From the NCBI RefSeq assembly GCF_028737195.1, contig NZ_JAQZAJ010000002.1, positions 310,001 through 374,000 of the forward strand: a DNA stretch of 64,000 nt. Direction: 5' to 3'. Made by a program: the position numbers and the translations under genes. This document shows positions 26,785-38,030 of this stretch, piece after piece. Position 1 is the first letter of the stretch; the number at the start of each line of letters is the position of its first letter. The notes beneath the pieces are model-generated. The model saw nothing but the letters and a program-made list of their open reading frames with translations, did no database searches and was not told where the DNA came from. The stretch is from Pseudovibrio exalbescens. Lineage in GTDB: Bacteria > Pseudomonadota > Alphaproteobacteria > Rhizobiales > Stappiaceae.

Positions 26785-27915
26785 ATGTCAGAGGCAGTTT
26801 CTGTGGCGCTGACGCGTCTGGCTCTGACCGATTTTCGCAACTATGAAGCTGCGACAATCCCGCTATCGAGCCAGATGGTTGCCTTTGTAGGCAATAACGG
26901 CGCTGGTAAGACCAATATCCTTGAAGCCATTTCCTTTTTAACCGCAGGCCGAGGTTTGCGTCGCTCAGCGCTTTCTGACGTTGGCCGTGCTGACAGTTCA
27001 GGCAGCTGGGCTGTTAGCGCTGTTCTTGATGGCGCTTATGGCGAAACCCGCATTGGCACAGGGTACACCGCCGGAGAAGCAGGGCGGCGCGTTCGCATTG
27101 ATGGCGAAGATGCTCGCTCTTCAGATCAGCTCTTGGACTACATCCGGGTGCTTTGGCTAGTGCCAAGCATGGATGGGCTGTTTACCGGCCCGGCAGCGGA
27201 TCGCCGCCGCTTTCTGGATCGTCTTGTACTGTCATTGAATCCGGGCCATGGCCGGATGGTTGCCAATTTCGAAAAGGCACTTCGTCAACGCAATCGGCTG
27301 TTGTCGGAGGGGGGCATGGCAAGTTTTCTGGATGCGCTTGAAGCTCAGGTGGCAGAACTGGGAACGGCTGTTGCCATTGCGCGCCGGGAGACAGTTAGCC
27401 TGCTGAGTTCCACGTTGGATGAGCAGGCCAAGCTGGGGCTTCCCTTCCCAAAGGGGCAGATCCACCTAGAGGGCAGCTTTGAAACGGCAACAATTGGCTT
27501 GAACTCGACCGATACCGAGGACGTTTACCGAGACCTTCTTGCTGAGGGGCGTTACCGAGATCGTGCCGCTGGCAGGACACTGGACGGTCCTCACCGATCT
27601 GATCTCGTGGTTCATCATGCCGATAAAAATCTTCCCGCCGCTCTTGCCTCCACTGGCGAACAAAAGGCTCTGCTAATTGGTCTGGTCCTCGCCCACGCCA
27701 GCTTGACGACGGCTGTTGCAGGAATGGCGCCGCTGCTCCTGCTTGACGAGGTCGCTGCCCATCTGGATCCTGGCCGCCGCGCGGCATTGTTTGCAAGACT
27801 TGAGGCAATTGGGGGCCAGGTTTTCATGACGGGAACGGACGTCAGTTTGTTTCAGGATTTGCCAGCTGGATCCCAACGTTTCGCAGTGGACGAAGCGAAC
27901 ATCACGCCGCTTTGA
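26785..27915 (+). CDS. recF: DNA replication and repair protein RecF
   Basis: SMC-like ATPase that loads RecA at gaps through RecOR, 376 residues. Walker A GNNGAGKTNILEAI (about residues 36-49), the RecF segment LTDFRNYEAATIPL before it, GPAADRRRFLDRLVLSLNPGH in the middle and LLLLDEVAAHLDPGRRAALF (Walker B with signature helix) near the end are all present. TSTGEQKALLIGLVLAHA just upstream is the ABC signature. It fits the dnaA-dnaN-recF-gyrB order, although an unrelated LysE-type gene sits between it and gyrB here. Confidence 0.96.
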   Translation: MSEAVSVALTRLALTDFRNYEAATIPLSSQMVAFVGNNGAGKTNILEAISFLTAGRGLRRSALSDVGRADSSGSWAVSAVLDGAYGETRIGTGYTAGEAGRRVRIDGEDARSSDQLLDYIRVLWLVPSMDGLFTGPAADRRRFLDRLVLSLNPGHGRMVANFEKALRQRNRLLSEGGMASFLDALEAQVAELGTAVAIARRETVSLLSSTLDEQAKLGLPFPKGQIHLEGSFETATIGLNSTDTEDVYRDLLAEGRYRDRAAGRTLDGPHRSDLVVHHADKNLPAALASTGEQKALLIGLVLAHASLTTAVAGMAPLLLLDEVAAHLDPGRRAALFARLEAIGGQVFMTGTDVSLFQDLPAGSQRFAVDEANITPL

Positions 27916-28003
27916 GAAATCCTAAAGGGTTTCGGCGAGGACTTTGCAGTAGAGTGCGAGGCAACGTAATAGGATCGCTGGGTATAATTTCGGGTGTCAC
28001 CTC

Positions 28004-28624
28004 ATGGATTATGCATCACTCATTTTGTTTGCTGGCACGCTTTTTGTCGCTGCAATAACTCCTGGCCCGGGTATCGCCGCTCTTGTTGCACGGGTGCTTG
28101 GCAGTGGGACGCGTGGGGCTCCAGCCTTTTGCATGGGTATGCTCAGCGGAGATCTGGTCTGGTTCACCTTGGCGGCGCTCGGCATGGCAGCAATCGCCAG
28201 CACGTTTGCTTGGGCCTTTGTCATCTTGAAGTATTTGGGCGCCGCTTACTTGCTGTACTTAGCTGTAAAAATGTGGCGTGCGGGGGCCTTCAAGCAGGCC
28301 GATGAAGTGAGTGTCGCCGAACTGAAGGGGACGCGGCTCTCGGCCTATTTGGCGGGTTTCACTCTCACGCTTGGCAATCCGAAGGTCGTGTTGTTTTACA
28401 TGGCCTTGATGCCGAACCTCATTCCGCTGGATCAGATGACGTTGTTGTTTTATGGCGAGTTGGTGCTGGTGCTGCAGGTTACACTTACCGTGGTGCTGGG
28501 TGGATACGTGCTTTTGGCCAGCCGCGCGCGCAAGATGATGACTTCACAGCGTGCTGTTAACCGGCTTACCAAAAGCGCAAGTGCCGTAATGGTAGGTGCA
28601 GCGGTCGCCATTGCCACACGCTAG
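28004..28624 (+). CDS. LysE/RhtB family amino-acid exporter
   Basis: Inner-membrane exporter of 206 residues with about six hydrophobic segments. Family features are the N-terminal AAITPGPGIAALVARVLGSGTRGA and the central YLGAAYLLYLAVKMWRAG, and ...YLAGFTLTLGNPKVVLFYMALMP; the TPGP and NPKVVLF patterns define the LysE/RhtB family. Substrates of such proteins are amino acids and homoserine lactone-type compounds; which one applies here cannot be told. It is inserted between recF and gyrB on the same strand, with gaps of 88 and 142 bases, and is probably independent of replication. Confidence 0.9.
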   Translation: MDYASLILFAGTLFVAAITPGPGIAALVARVLGSGTRGAPAFCMGMLSGDLVWFTLAALGMAAIASTFAWAFVILKYLGAAYLLYLAVKMWRAGAFKQADEVSVAELKGTRLSAYLAGFTLTLGNPKVVLFYMALMPNLIPLDQMTLLFYGELVLVLQVTLTVVLGGYVLLASRARKMMTSQRAVNRLTKSASAVMVGAAVAIATR

Positions 28625-28751
28625 AGTTCCACGCCCTCTGAAATACGGGAATTTTCCCGAGTTTACCTAAGTTTAGCAGGGGGCAAATCCTCTGATTGGT
28701 TGAACGGCGCGCTCAAGGATTTATAAGGGTTTAAATGCCCAAAAACCGTAG

Positions 28752-31220
<2,469 letters not shown>

Positions 31221-31223
31221 CAA

Positions 31224-31250
31224 AAAGCCCCGCTTTGTGCGGGGCTTTGT
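31224..31250. terminator. Bidirectional terminator between gyrB and gntR
   Basis: AAAGCCCCGC (31224-31233) pairs with GCGGGGCTTT (31239-31248). A run of A precedes the stem and Ts close it, so it can stop transcription of both gyrB and the convergent regulator gene. Confidence 0.85.
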
Positions 31251-31253
31251 TCA

Positions 31254-31943
31254 TCAGAGGTCGAGTGGGTCCGGCATCCATGTTTCAATCAGAAAGTCAA
31301 TGTGGTTGCCAACCTCCCTCTCCGCTTCATCCGGTGTACCGTACTTGTAGACCTCCAGAATGTGCGTGTGCCGGCGCCTTACATCTTCGGCATCAAGCTC
31401 TTCAGTCCGGCCATTCATGGTGAAGCGATGCATGTGCAATGCACATCTGTTGAGGATTGGCTCCAGACCAACGAGACCGGATTCTCTAAAAAGCAGGCCA
31501 TGAAATTTCCGGTCGTATTCACTGCAAAGATAGGTACGTCCGTCGGCTGCAGTCTTGTGCATGGCCGCCACAACCAACTTCAGTTCTTCAAAGCCTTCAT
31601 CGGACAGTTTCGAGGCGACACGCCGTGCAGCCACTTGCTCTAATTGCCGCCGGATGTAGACCATCTGCAGGGCCTCATCTCGGCATAGGGGCGCCACATG
31701 GGTGCCTCGATAGTCGTGTTTGCATACCAAGCCGTTGTTATCGAGCTGGATAAGAGCTTCTCTGACTGTACCTTGAGCGCAATGATATTCTGCAGCGATT
31801 TGTTGCTCGCCAAGAACCTGCCCTGGCTTGAGTGCCCCTATGATTATTTTTTCTTTGAGCCCATAATACACGAAGTCACTTTTGCGCGACTTCTTGCTCG
31901 AACGTGGGCTCACGCCGAACTCTTTAATAAAATCGAGGTGCAT
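31254..31943 (-). CDS. GntR family transcriptional regulator (FCD/FadR subfamily)
   Basis: Regulator of 229 residues. The N-terminal winged helix shows GALKPGQVLGEQQIAAEYHCAQGTVREALIQLDNNGLV (about residues 36-73), then the link DYRGTHVAPLCRDEALQMVYIRRQLEQVAAR, which begins the all-helical FCD effector domain. FCD domains bind carboxylic acids with a metal; His residues in CSEYDRKFHGLLF and RRRHTHILEVYKYG are the expected ligands. Its targets are not identifiable, since gyrB is on one side and the divergent type I secretion genes on the other. The first 20 residues are unusually basic and Ser-rich. Confidence 0.88.
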   Translation of the reverse strand: MHLDFIKEFGVSPRSSKKSRKSDFVYYGLKEKIIIGALKPGQVLGEQQIAAEYHCAQGTVREALIQLDNNGLVCKHDYRGTHVAPLCRDEALQMVYIRRQLEQVAARRVASKLSDEGFEELKLVVAAMHKTAADGRTYLCSEYDRKFHGLLFRESGLVGLEPILNRCALHMHRFTMNGRTEELDAEDVRRRHTHILEVYKYGTPDEAEREVGNHIDFLIETWMPDPLDL

Positions 31944-32316
31944 TGGGTTCGTTTAGCCTGATCCGTGGGATGCTCGAATTATAGTGATCATTCTCATCCC
32001 ATGTAGGTGCCAGTGTTTATATCATGCAAGTACCGCAACAAATAGTTGCAGGGCAATCAGACTTAGGTACGATCGCTCACCTAGCTGTGAATATTTCTGG
32101 TAAATAAAAACAATGAAAAATTTCACATTCATGAATTGAATTTCAGTGAAATTATAGTTTCTTACATGTATTCTTGAAGTATTGTAAAATTTGTCAATTG
32201 AACAGGTGGACGAGTTTATATCAATATAGACAAAATTCATTTGTTACCAATTAGTTAATATTGTTTTGAGTTTAACTAGACTGGTCGCAATACCATCAAG
32301 GATATGTGGTTGCGAT
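31944..32316. other. AT-rich divergent region between gntR and the TolC-like gene
   Basis: About 370 bases with no gene. It is clearly AT-rich from 32090 to 32270. An inverted repeat TGGGATG (31966-31972) / CATCCCA (31995-32001) lies just upstream of the gntR start and could be an operator for autoregulation. The AT-rich part should hold the promoter of the secretion genes and resembles targets of nucleoid silencers, which is inference. Confidence 0.5.
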
Positions 32317-33762
32317 ATGATCTGGCTATCAAAGACACGACAGGCACTACAACTCTTTGCTATCGCTTCATGTTTAGGTGCATCTGCATTGGTGGCCAAG
32401 CCAGCCAGTGCGCTCACTTTGCAAGAAGCAATTCGCGAAACCGTGGCAACGGACCCGGATATCTTGGCTTCAATCGAGAATCGGGAAGCGATCGAATTTG
32501 AACTGCGCCAAGCGCGTGGGCTTTACCTTCCACAGTTGGATGTGGAATCCTCAATCGGCGCTCGTCGTCTCGACAATGACGGGCGCCGGGCAACTGGTGA
32601 TGAAGGCACAGCCCTGTTTCCCCGCGATATAGGTTTGTCACTCAACCAGAATGTTTTTGACGGTTTCGGACGTGAGGCGGAGGTAGAACGCCAAGCCTCC
32701 CGCGTCGATGGCGCTTCATTCCGTGTCTATGAGCGTTCGGAATTCATTGGTCTTGAGGTCACCCGCGAGTACGTTGAGCTTCTGCTTCAGGACGAGATTA
32801 TTGAAGAGGCCAAAAAGAATGTCCGGTTTCACCGCGCGATCCTCTCTGACATTCGAGAGGGCGTTAACAGCGGAACTCTGACAAGTGCAGATCTGGAGCA
32901 AGGTATAGAACGTTTGCTCGGGGCCGAAAGCCGCCTCATCGAAGCTCAGGAAGATCGCGCGATCGCGGCTGTGCGCTTGCAGCGCTACGTAAACCGGCCC
33001 GTTCACAAGGTCGCGGGCCTGCCGCACTTGAACCATTATCTGCCCAAGACGCGAGCGCAGGCGGTTGCGCTTGCGCGACAGCATAACCCGTTGATATTGC
33101 TGGCGATGGCGGATGTGGATACGGCCGCTGCGGAGCTGAAGGCTGCAAAGGCGCCATTCTATCCGCGCCTTAATCTGGAAGGTCTTGCGAGAACCGGGCA
33201 GGACATAGACGGCGATGATGACCGCACAACAGACCTGCAAGTTCGTTTGGCTCTTCGCTGGAACATTTATCGCGGTGGTATTGATACCGCGGATGTTCAG
33301 GAGCAGATCCGCCGTGTTGGGGAGGCGCGGAAAATCCGCGATCTGCGCATCAGAGAGGTGGAAGAAAATGTTCGCGCTGCTTGGATTACGCGCACTCAAC
33401 AGCGGGTGCTCCTGGCGAAACTGAAAGAGCAGGCTGCGGCCAACAACGATGTTGTTTCTTCCTATCGCGAGCAGTTCAGGATTGGTCTGCGCTCCTTGTT
33501 GGACCTCTTGGACGCCCAGAACACCCGGTTCAACACCAACGTGTTGGTTCAAACATCCAATTATTCTGCCGCTTTCGCAGATTTTCGCTTGGTTGCGGCT
33601 ACAGGAAGGTTGCTGGATGCTGTCCATACTGCCTTGCCTCCGCAGGCAGATGCCTATGCTCGGGCAGACGCACACGTGCCTCCGCCGCCCAAACCCAAGG
33701 AAATGCCAAGAAAAGATCCAAATATGGGTCGTATTGAATATTTACGTTCGGATTTAAATTAG
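32317..33762 (+). CDS. TolC-family outer-membrane channel (LapE-like)
   Basis: Outer-membrane component of a type I secretion system, 481 residues. The ATG at 32317 gives MIWLSKTRQALQLF and a signal peptide ending at KPASA before LTLQEAI, the normal TolC-family mature start. The two TolC repeats are visible as GLYLPQLDVESSIGAR and APFYPRLNLEGLARTG, each starting a beta strand-containing hairpin. FRIGLRSLLDLLDAQNTRFN near residue 400 is the classic family motif. The tail after about residue 450 is Pro/Lys-rich (HVPPPPKPKEMPRKDP). The ABC exporter gene follows 48 bases later, so both are in one operon. Confidence 0.9.
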   Translation: MIWLSKTRQALQLFAIASCLGASALVAKPASALTLQEAIRETVATDPDILASIENREAIEFELRQARGLYLPQLDVESSIGARRLDNDGRRATGDEGTALFPRDIGLSLNQNVFDGFGREAEVERQASRVDGASFRVYERSEFIGLEVTREYVELLLQDEIIEEAKKNVRFHRAILSDIREGVNSGTLTSADLEQGIERLLGAESRLIEAQEDRAIAAVRLQRYVNRPVHKVAGLPHLNHYLPKTRAQAVALARQHNPLILLAMADVDTAAAELKAAKAPFYPRLNLEGLARTGQDIDGDDDRTTDLQVRLALRWNIYRGGIDTADVQEQIRRVGEARKIRDLRIREVEENVRAAWITRTQQRVLLAKLKEQAAANNDVVSSYREQFRIGLRSLLDLLDAQNTRFNTNVLVQTSNYSAAFADFRLVAATGRLLDAVHTALPPQADAYARADAHVPPPPKPKEMPRKDPNMGRIEYLRSDLN

Positions 33763-33810
33763 GTTTCTCTGTCATATTGACGTAACGTCATAAAAAAGAC
33801 AGAGGAAACG

Positions 33811-36063
33811 ATGGAACCTGTGCGCTCAAAAGTTGATCTGCACCTTGCTCACGGCGAGGTGACAGAGGATCATCCGGATCCATTGGTCTCGTGTTTGCAA
33901 ATCGTAGCGCAACGCTTCAACCGGCCAACCTCTTTGACAGTTCTTACTGCTGGGCTTCCGCACGAAACTGAGCATTTTACGCCCGAGTTAATCGCTCGTG
34001 CGGCCAAGCGCATTGAGTTGGTAGCGTCCGTGCGTGGGGCAGCACTTGGCAAACAGCCTCCTTTTACCCTGCCCATCATCATTGCATTGAAAAAACGCGG
34101 CCCTGTTGTCCTGCTGGAACGCAGCGGAGACCGGGTTTTTGAAGCCGCCCTGCCAGGACGCAACGAAACCATCACACTTTCGGAACTGGAGATCACGGAG
34201 GACTATGCCGGGTGGACCATTAGTTTTGCTGAACCGCAGCGCCATGCCGGGCTCAAGCCCGGTGGGGCAACAAAGAGCAGTGAGAACTGGTTTTGGGCAC
34301 CACTGAGGACCTACTGGAAGAGTATGGTTCAGGTGATTTTGGCGGCAAGCGTCATCAATGCATTGGCGCTGGCGTCTCCGCTGTTTGTCATGAATGTTTA
34401 TGACCGCGTGCTGCCAAACAAGGCGATTTCCAGCTTGTGGGTGCTCGCAATTGGTTTGAGTATCGCTTTCATCTTCGATTTTCTGCTGAAGGTCTCCCGC
34501 GCGACACTGATCGATTATGTAGGCCGCAAGCTGGACATTCATGTCTCCTCAGCACTTTTTGAGAAGGTTATGAATATACGCCTGCAAGAGAGGCCGGAAT
34601 CTACAGGCGTCTTCGCAAATCACGTCTCCCAATATGAGTATGTGCGCGAGTTTTTTACCTCCAGTACTCTGTCGCTATTGGTTGATGTTTGCTTCCTCTT
34701 CGTCTTCCTGTTTGTCATCTACCTGCTCGGCGGTTGGATGGTCGTCGTACCTCTTGTCGCCGTGGTTCTGGTTGCCATCTCAGGGTTGGTCCTCCAAGCC
34801 TTCGTGTCGCGCTATCTGGCTCGGGCTCAGTCGGACTCGGCGCAGCGGCACGGGTTGCTGGTTGAGAGCGTAACCGCCATGGAGACGGTGAAAAGCTTGC
34901 GTGCCGAAGGGTATTTTCTCGCCAAGTGGGAACGGTTCATCCAAGAGGGCAGCCGTACCCAGTCACAAATCAAGGCCTACAGTTCCTTGGCCGTCAATAT
35001 CGCCCAGTTCCTGCAGCAAATGACCACCGTCTGGGTTGTGGTGACTGGCGTATACCGCTTCGCAGAAAATGAGATCACTATGGGCGTCATCATCGCCGTG
35101 GTAATGCTCTCCGGCCGGGCCGTTGCACCCCTCACGCAAATGACCACGGTTCTGACCCGCGCCCGCTATGCGTTCGCAGCGCTAAAAACCCTTGATGATC
35201 TGATGGGGCAGCCCGATGAGCGCGTGGGGGTCAAGGACTATGTGAACCGCATTGTCCTTGATGGCGAGTTGGAGTTCAGAAACGTCTCCTTTCAGTATCC
35301 GGCGGTGGAGCGCAGCGTGCTGAATGGCGTCTCCTTTCATATCAAGCCCGGAGAGAAGGTCGGTATCCTTGGTCCAATCGGTTCCGGCAAAACCACGCTT
35401 GCCCGGTTGGCCTCCGGTTTGTACACGCCCACCTCTGGCGAAGTGCTGATTGATGGGGTGGATGCCCGCCAGTATCACCCTTATGAGGTTCGCAAAGCTG
35501 TTGGTTTGGTCGTGCAGGAAACGGATCTTTTCCGCGGCTCACTGAAAGAAAACGTGCTGATTGCAAAGCCAGGTGCAACAGATGATGAAATCTTGTTTGC
35601 GTGCCGCATGGCCGGTGTTGATACCTTCGCCGCACGCCATCCCATGGGCTATGACATGCCCGTTGGTGAGCGTGGCAGTTTCCTTTCAAGTGGGCAGATA
35701 CAGTCAATCGCCCTTGCCCGTGTGTTTCTGATATCGCCGCCAATTCTGTTCCTTGATGAGCCTTCCAGTGCCTTGGATCTGGCCGCCGAGAAGATCCTGA
35801 TACAGCACTTGAAAGAAGCGATCTGGCCCGACCAAACCCTCATTCTCGCAACGCACCGTCAAGCGATGTTGGAACTGGTCGAGAGATTGATCGTTGTGGA
35901 CAATGGCAAGGTGGTTGCAGATGGACCAAAGCAGAGAGTGTTGGCGGCTTTGGCCGAGCGGGCTGCTGCGCGGGCGTCGGCGCAAGGCCCTCGTGTTTCT
36001 GCAAATGACTTTGACGAGCTTGAAGACGAAACCAATGAGTTGCCCAAAACAAATGAGGCGTGA
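33811..36063 (+). CDS. Type I secretion ABC permease/ATPase with C39-like domain (LapB-type)
   Basis: Inner-membrane exporter, 750 residues, powering secretion of an RTX-type or adhesin-type protein straight to the outside. Residues 1-150 form a C39-peptidase-like domain without a recognisable catalytic Cys-His pair (DPLVSCLQIVAQRFNRPTSL), as in LapB/HlyB exporters, where it binds the substrate. The transmembrane domain covers about residues 170-440. The ATPase has Walker A GPIGSGKTT (521-529), a signature that reads LSSGQIQ (625-631) instead of LSGGQRQ, Walker B ILFLDEPSS (from 645) and an H-loop in LILATHRQ. The C-terminal 60 residues are a charged extension. It partners the TolC gene upstream and the HlyD gene on the other strand. 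Confidence 0.9.
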   Translation: MEPVRSKVDLHLAHGEVTEDHPDPLVSCLQIVAQRFNRPTSLTVLTAGLPHETEHFTPELIARAAKRIELVASVRGAALGKQPPFTLPIIIALKKRGPVVLLERSGDRVFEAALPGRNETITLSELEITEDYAGWTISFAEPQRHAGLKPGGATKSSENWFWAPLRTYWKSMVQVILAASVINALALASPLFVMNVYDRVLPNKAISSLWVLAIGLSIAFIFDFLLKVSRATLIDYVGRKLDIHVSSALFEKVMNIRLQERPESTGVFANHVSQYEYVREFFTSSTLSLLVDVCFLFVFLFVIYLLGGWMVVVPLVAVVLVAISGLVLQAFVSRYLARAQSDSAQRHGLLVESVTAMETVKSLRAEGYFLAKWERFIQEGSRTQSQIKAYSSLAVNIAQFLQQMTTVWVVVTGVYRFAENEITMGVIIAVVMLSGRAVAPLTQMTTVLTRARYAFAALKTLDDLMGQPDERVGVKDYVNRIVLDGELEFRNVSFQYPAVERSVLNGVSFHIKPGEKVGILGPIGSGKTTLARLASGLYTPTSGEVLIDGVDARQYHPYEVRKAVGLVVQETDLFRGSLKENVLIAKPGATDDEILFACRMAGVDTFAARHPMGYDMPVGERGSFLSSGQIQSIALARVFLISPPILFLDEPSSALDLAAEKILIQHLKEAIWPDQTLILATHRQAMLELVERLIVVDNGKVVADGPKQRVLAALAERAAARASAQGPRVSANDFDELEDETNELPKTNEA

Positions 36064-36088
36064 TGTGGCGCACAGCTCGCAAATGAAA

Positions 36089-36115
36089 AGCCGCTGGCGT
36101 TGGGACCAGCGGCTT
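36089..36115. terminator. Bidirectional hairpin between the ABC exporter and hlyD-type genes
   Basis: AAGCCGCTGG (36089-36098) and CCAGCGGCTT (36106-36115) form a perfect ten-base stem between two convergent genes. T-runs are short, so termination efficiency is uncertain. Confidence 0.7.
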
Positions 36116-36125
36116 CACAAGCCTA

Positions 36126-37430
36126 CTATCTTTCTCTCAAGGCAGTACTTTGCGCTGTGATTAGCGGTTCCATGAGATAGGCAAGAATGGTTTTCTCTCC
36201 GGTCAGAATATCAACTTGCCCGAACATGCCAGGCATCAATGGATGCTCCTGCCCCTGAAGCTCCAAAAAGGCGTTGTCTGATTCAATGATTACGGAATAA
36301 AACGCCTCGCCTGTGTCCTCATCATGGATGACATCCGCACCCACATGAGTCACGCGCCCATCAAGCCCGCCATAGGTGGCGAAGTCGTAGGCCGTGATCT
36401 TCACAACGGCCTGCTGGCCAGCGTGAATAAAGGCAATGTCCTTGGGGTTTATCTTGGCCTCAAACAGCAGCCGGTCCCCAATGGGCACGATTTCAAGAAC
36501 GGGTGTTCCAGCTGTCACAAATGCGCCGTTTGTGTTCACTTCCACCTTGTTCACGATGCCATCAACTGGTGCATATGTGTCGGTCTGCGCCAGCTTCCGT
36601 TCAGCAGCACGAATACTCTCGGTAATGACGGATAGTTCAGATATGCGCTCGGTCAGCTCATTGAGGATATCCTCATTCTCCTTGGATCGGATTTCGGCCT
36701 TTTGCGACTCCAGCTCCGCCAATTCGGAGTCTATTCCCATCAGGCTTTCTCGCGCCGTGCTTTGTTGGCGGCGAATATCCGCCATTTCACGCTGCAGCCG
36801 CAACAGGTCGGTGCGCGGCGCAATCTTTCGCGCCACCAATGGTTCCATCATCTCCATTTCGGCCTTGACAATATCGAGACTCTCTTCGAGACCAGCAATG
36901 TTGGCTTCGATCTCAAGCCGTTCACTTCGGTTACGTTGTTGCCGCTGGTCGATGGTTTCCAGCTGGCGTTCCAGGTTCAGTCGTTTGCTTCGAAACAACC
37001 GAAGCTCGTTCTCGCAAACCTGTTTGGCAATCTCTGTTATGTCATCAGGACACTGGAAATTCTCTTCATCAGCAGCGCCGGAGACCTCCAGCCTCAATCG
37101 GGCGATTTGGGCCCGCAGCGCACGACTGCGTGCTGTCAACTCACCCAGAGCCGCAGAGTTGGTCGTATCGTCAAGGCGGAAAAGGAGATCGCCCTTGCTG
37201 ACGCTTTGTCCAATCTCTACAAAGATCTCCTGAACGTTGCCAGTTTCAGAGGCTTGAATCACTTGAGTTCGGCCCGCAGGGATGACAGTTCCCTCGCCTC
37301 GGGTCACTTCTTCGAGCCGGGCATACGCGCTCCAAGTGCCCCCAACAACAAGCAGGGCGATGATGAGGAATATGATGGCATTGGCCATTCGTGGTGGTTT
37401 GTCGTGGCGGTCGTTTTCAAGGACAATCAT
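36126..37430 (-). CDS. HlyD family type I secretion periplasmic adaptor (LapC-like)
   Basis: Membrane-fusion protein linking the ABC exporter to the TolC channel, 434 residues. One N-terminal transmembrane helix (MANAIIFLIIALLVVGGTW, about 16-34) is followed by the first half of the lipoyl-like domain (VIPAGRTQVIQASETGNVQEIF). A long coiled-coil hairpin spans about residues 85-280, then the second lipoyl half (DTYAPVDGIVNKVEVNTNGAFV) and the beta-barrel, with the family signature LMPGMFGQVDILTGEKTILAYLMEPL at the end. It is convergent with the TolC-ABC pair instead of being in the same operon, so it needs its own promoter in the region after 37430. Confidence 0.92.
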   Translation of the reverse strand: MIVLENDRHDKPPRMANAIIFLIIALLVVGGTWSAYARLEEVTRGEGTVIPAGRTQVIQASETGNVQEIFVEIGQSVSKGDLLFRLDDTTNSAALGELTARSRALRAQIARLRLEVSGAADEENFQCPDDITEIAKQVCENELRLFRSKRLNLERQLETIDQRQQRNRSERLEIEANIAGLEESLDIVKAEMEMMEPLVARKIAPRTDLLRLQREMADIRRQQSTARESLMGIDSELAELESQKAEIRSKENEDILNELTERISELSVITESIRAAERKLAQTDTYAPVDGIVNKVEVNTNGAFVTAGTPVLEIVPIGDRLLFEAKINPKDIAFIHAGQQAVVKITAYDFATYGGLDGRVTHVGADVIHDEDTGEAFYSVIIESDNAFLELQGQEHPLMPGMFGQVDILTGEKTILAYLMEPLITAQSTALRER

Positions 37431-37669
37431 GGGTCCCGCTTCTTGTTAATTTATTGATGACCCAACGTAATAAAGAATAGTTTCCATGTCATTGGCAACA
37501 ACAACAAAATTGTATCATGCTTTAGTGAGGTGCCACTGCTGCTGTTGGAAATTGCTTCTGCGAGTTCGGTTCTCCCTTCTTCCCTGTTGCTCAGGCTGGC
37601 CAGAACACTCGAACCCTCAAAATGATACTAATAAATATTGACAATGAAGCCGTATTCCGGTCTTTTTGC
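37431..37669. other. Gene-free region between hlyD-type gene and cobalamin riboswitch
   Basis: About 240 bases, without a gene, expected to hold the divergent promoters of the adaptor gene and of btuB. A moderately AT-rich part (37440-37520) follows the adaptor start, and TTGACA at 37639-37644 could be a -35 element near the riboswitch. Nothing else stands out. Confidence 0.4.
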
Positions 37670-37858
37670 CGCCGCAATCGGTTTCAGTGGCACGCCGCTG
37701 AATGAAAAGGGAACGCGGTGCCGAAACTCTGTTTCGAAGTCCGCGACTGCCCCCGCAACTGTAAACGACGAGCTTGGTTCCATCAAAAGCCACTGAGCCG
37801 AAGCGCTTGGGAAGGCGGAGCACATAGCGACGACCCGTAAGTCAGGAGACCTGCCGTT
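37670..37858 (+). ncRNA. Cobalamin (adenosylcobalamin) riboswitch
   Basis: Cis-acting RNA upstream of btuB that binds a cobalamin and represses the downstream genes. The conserved elements are in the correct order: AAAGGGAA-like segment near 37706, GGTGCCG, CGCGACTGCCCCCGCAACTG near 37742-37761, GCCACTG (about 37789-37795), GGGAAGGCG (37809-37817), GACCCGTAAGTCAGGAGACC (the B12 box, 37832-37851) and CTGCC. These match the class recorded as RF00174 in Rfam as I remember it. Boundaries are approximate. The following 170 bases up to the btuB start contain a GC-rich segment (37875-37905) that could be the expression platform. Confidence 0.95.
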
Positions 37859-38030
37859 TGCCGTCACTCACCCTTTACGCGGGGCGCGTTGAGGGGCGGT
37901 CCTTCCGTTCAAGTGACAGTCTCACCGCAGGCGCCTGAACGGAAATGCTCTGAGTTAAATTCGTTTCAGCCACCTGCACACTTTTCTCATCACGGCGCCG
38001 TTCGGGCCGTGTCTGGTGGATCTGTTACCG

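Noticed and set aside
32716-33675. 319-residue open frame opposite the TolC-type gene
   Set aside because: Antisense shadow; no family motif, and the plus strand encodes a convincing TolC protein.
36436-37233. 265-residue Ser/Arg-rich open frame opposite the HlyD adaptor
   Set aside because: Low-complexity complement of the coiled-coil segment; no ribosome site or family.
37431-38030. Small genes around the riboswitch
   Set aside because: Open frames there overlap the conserved riboswitch elements and have no protein features.
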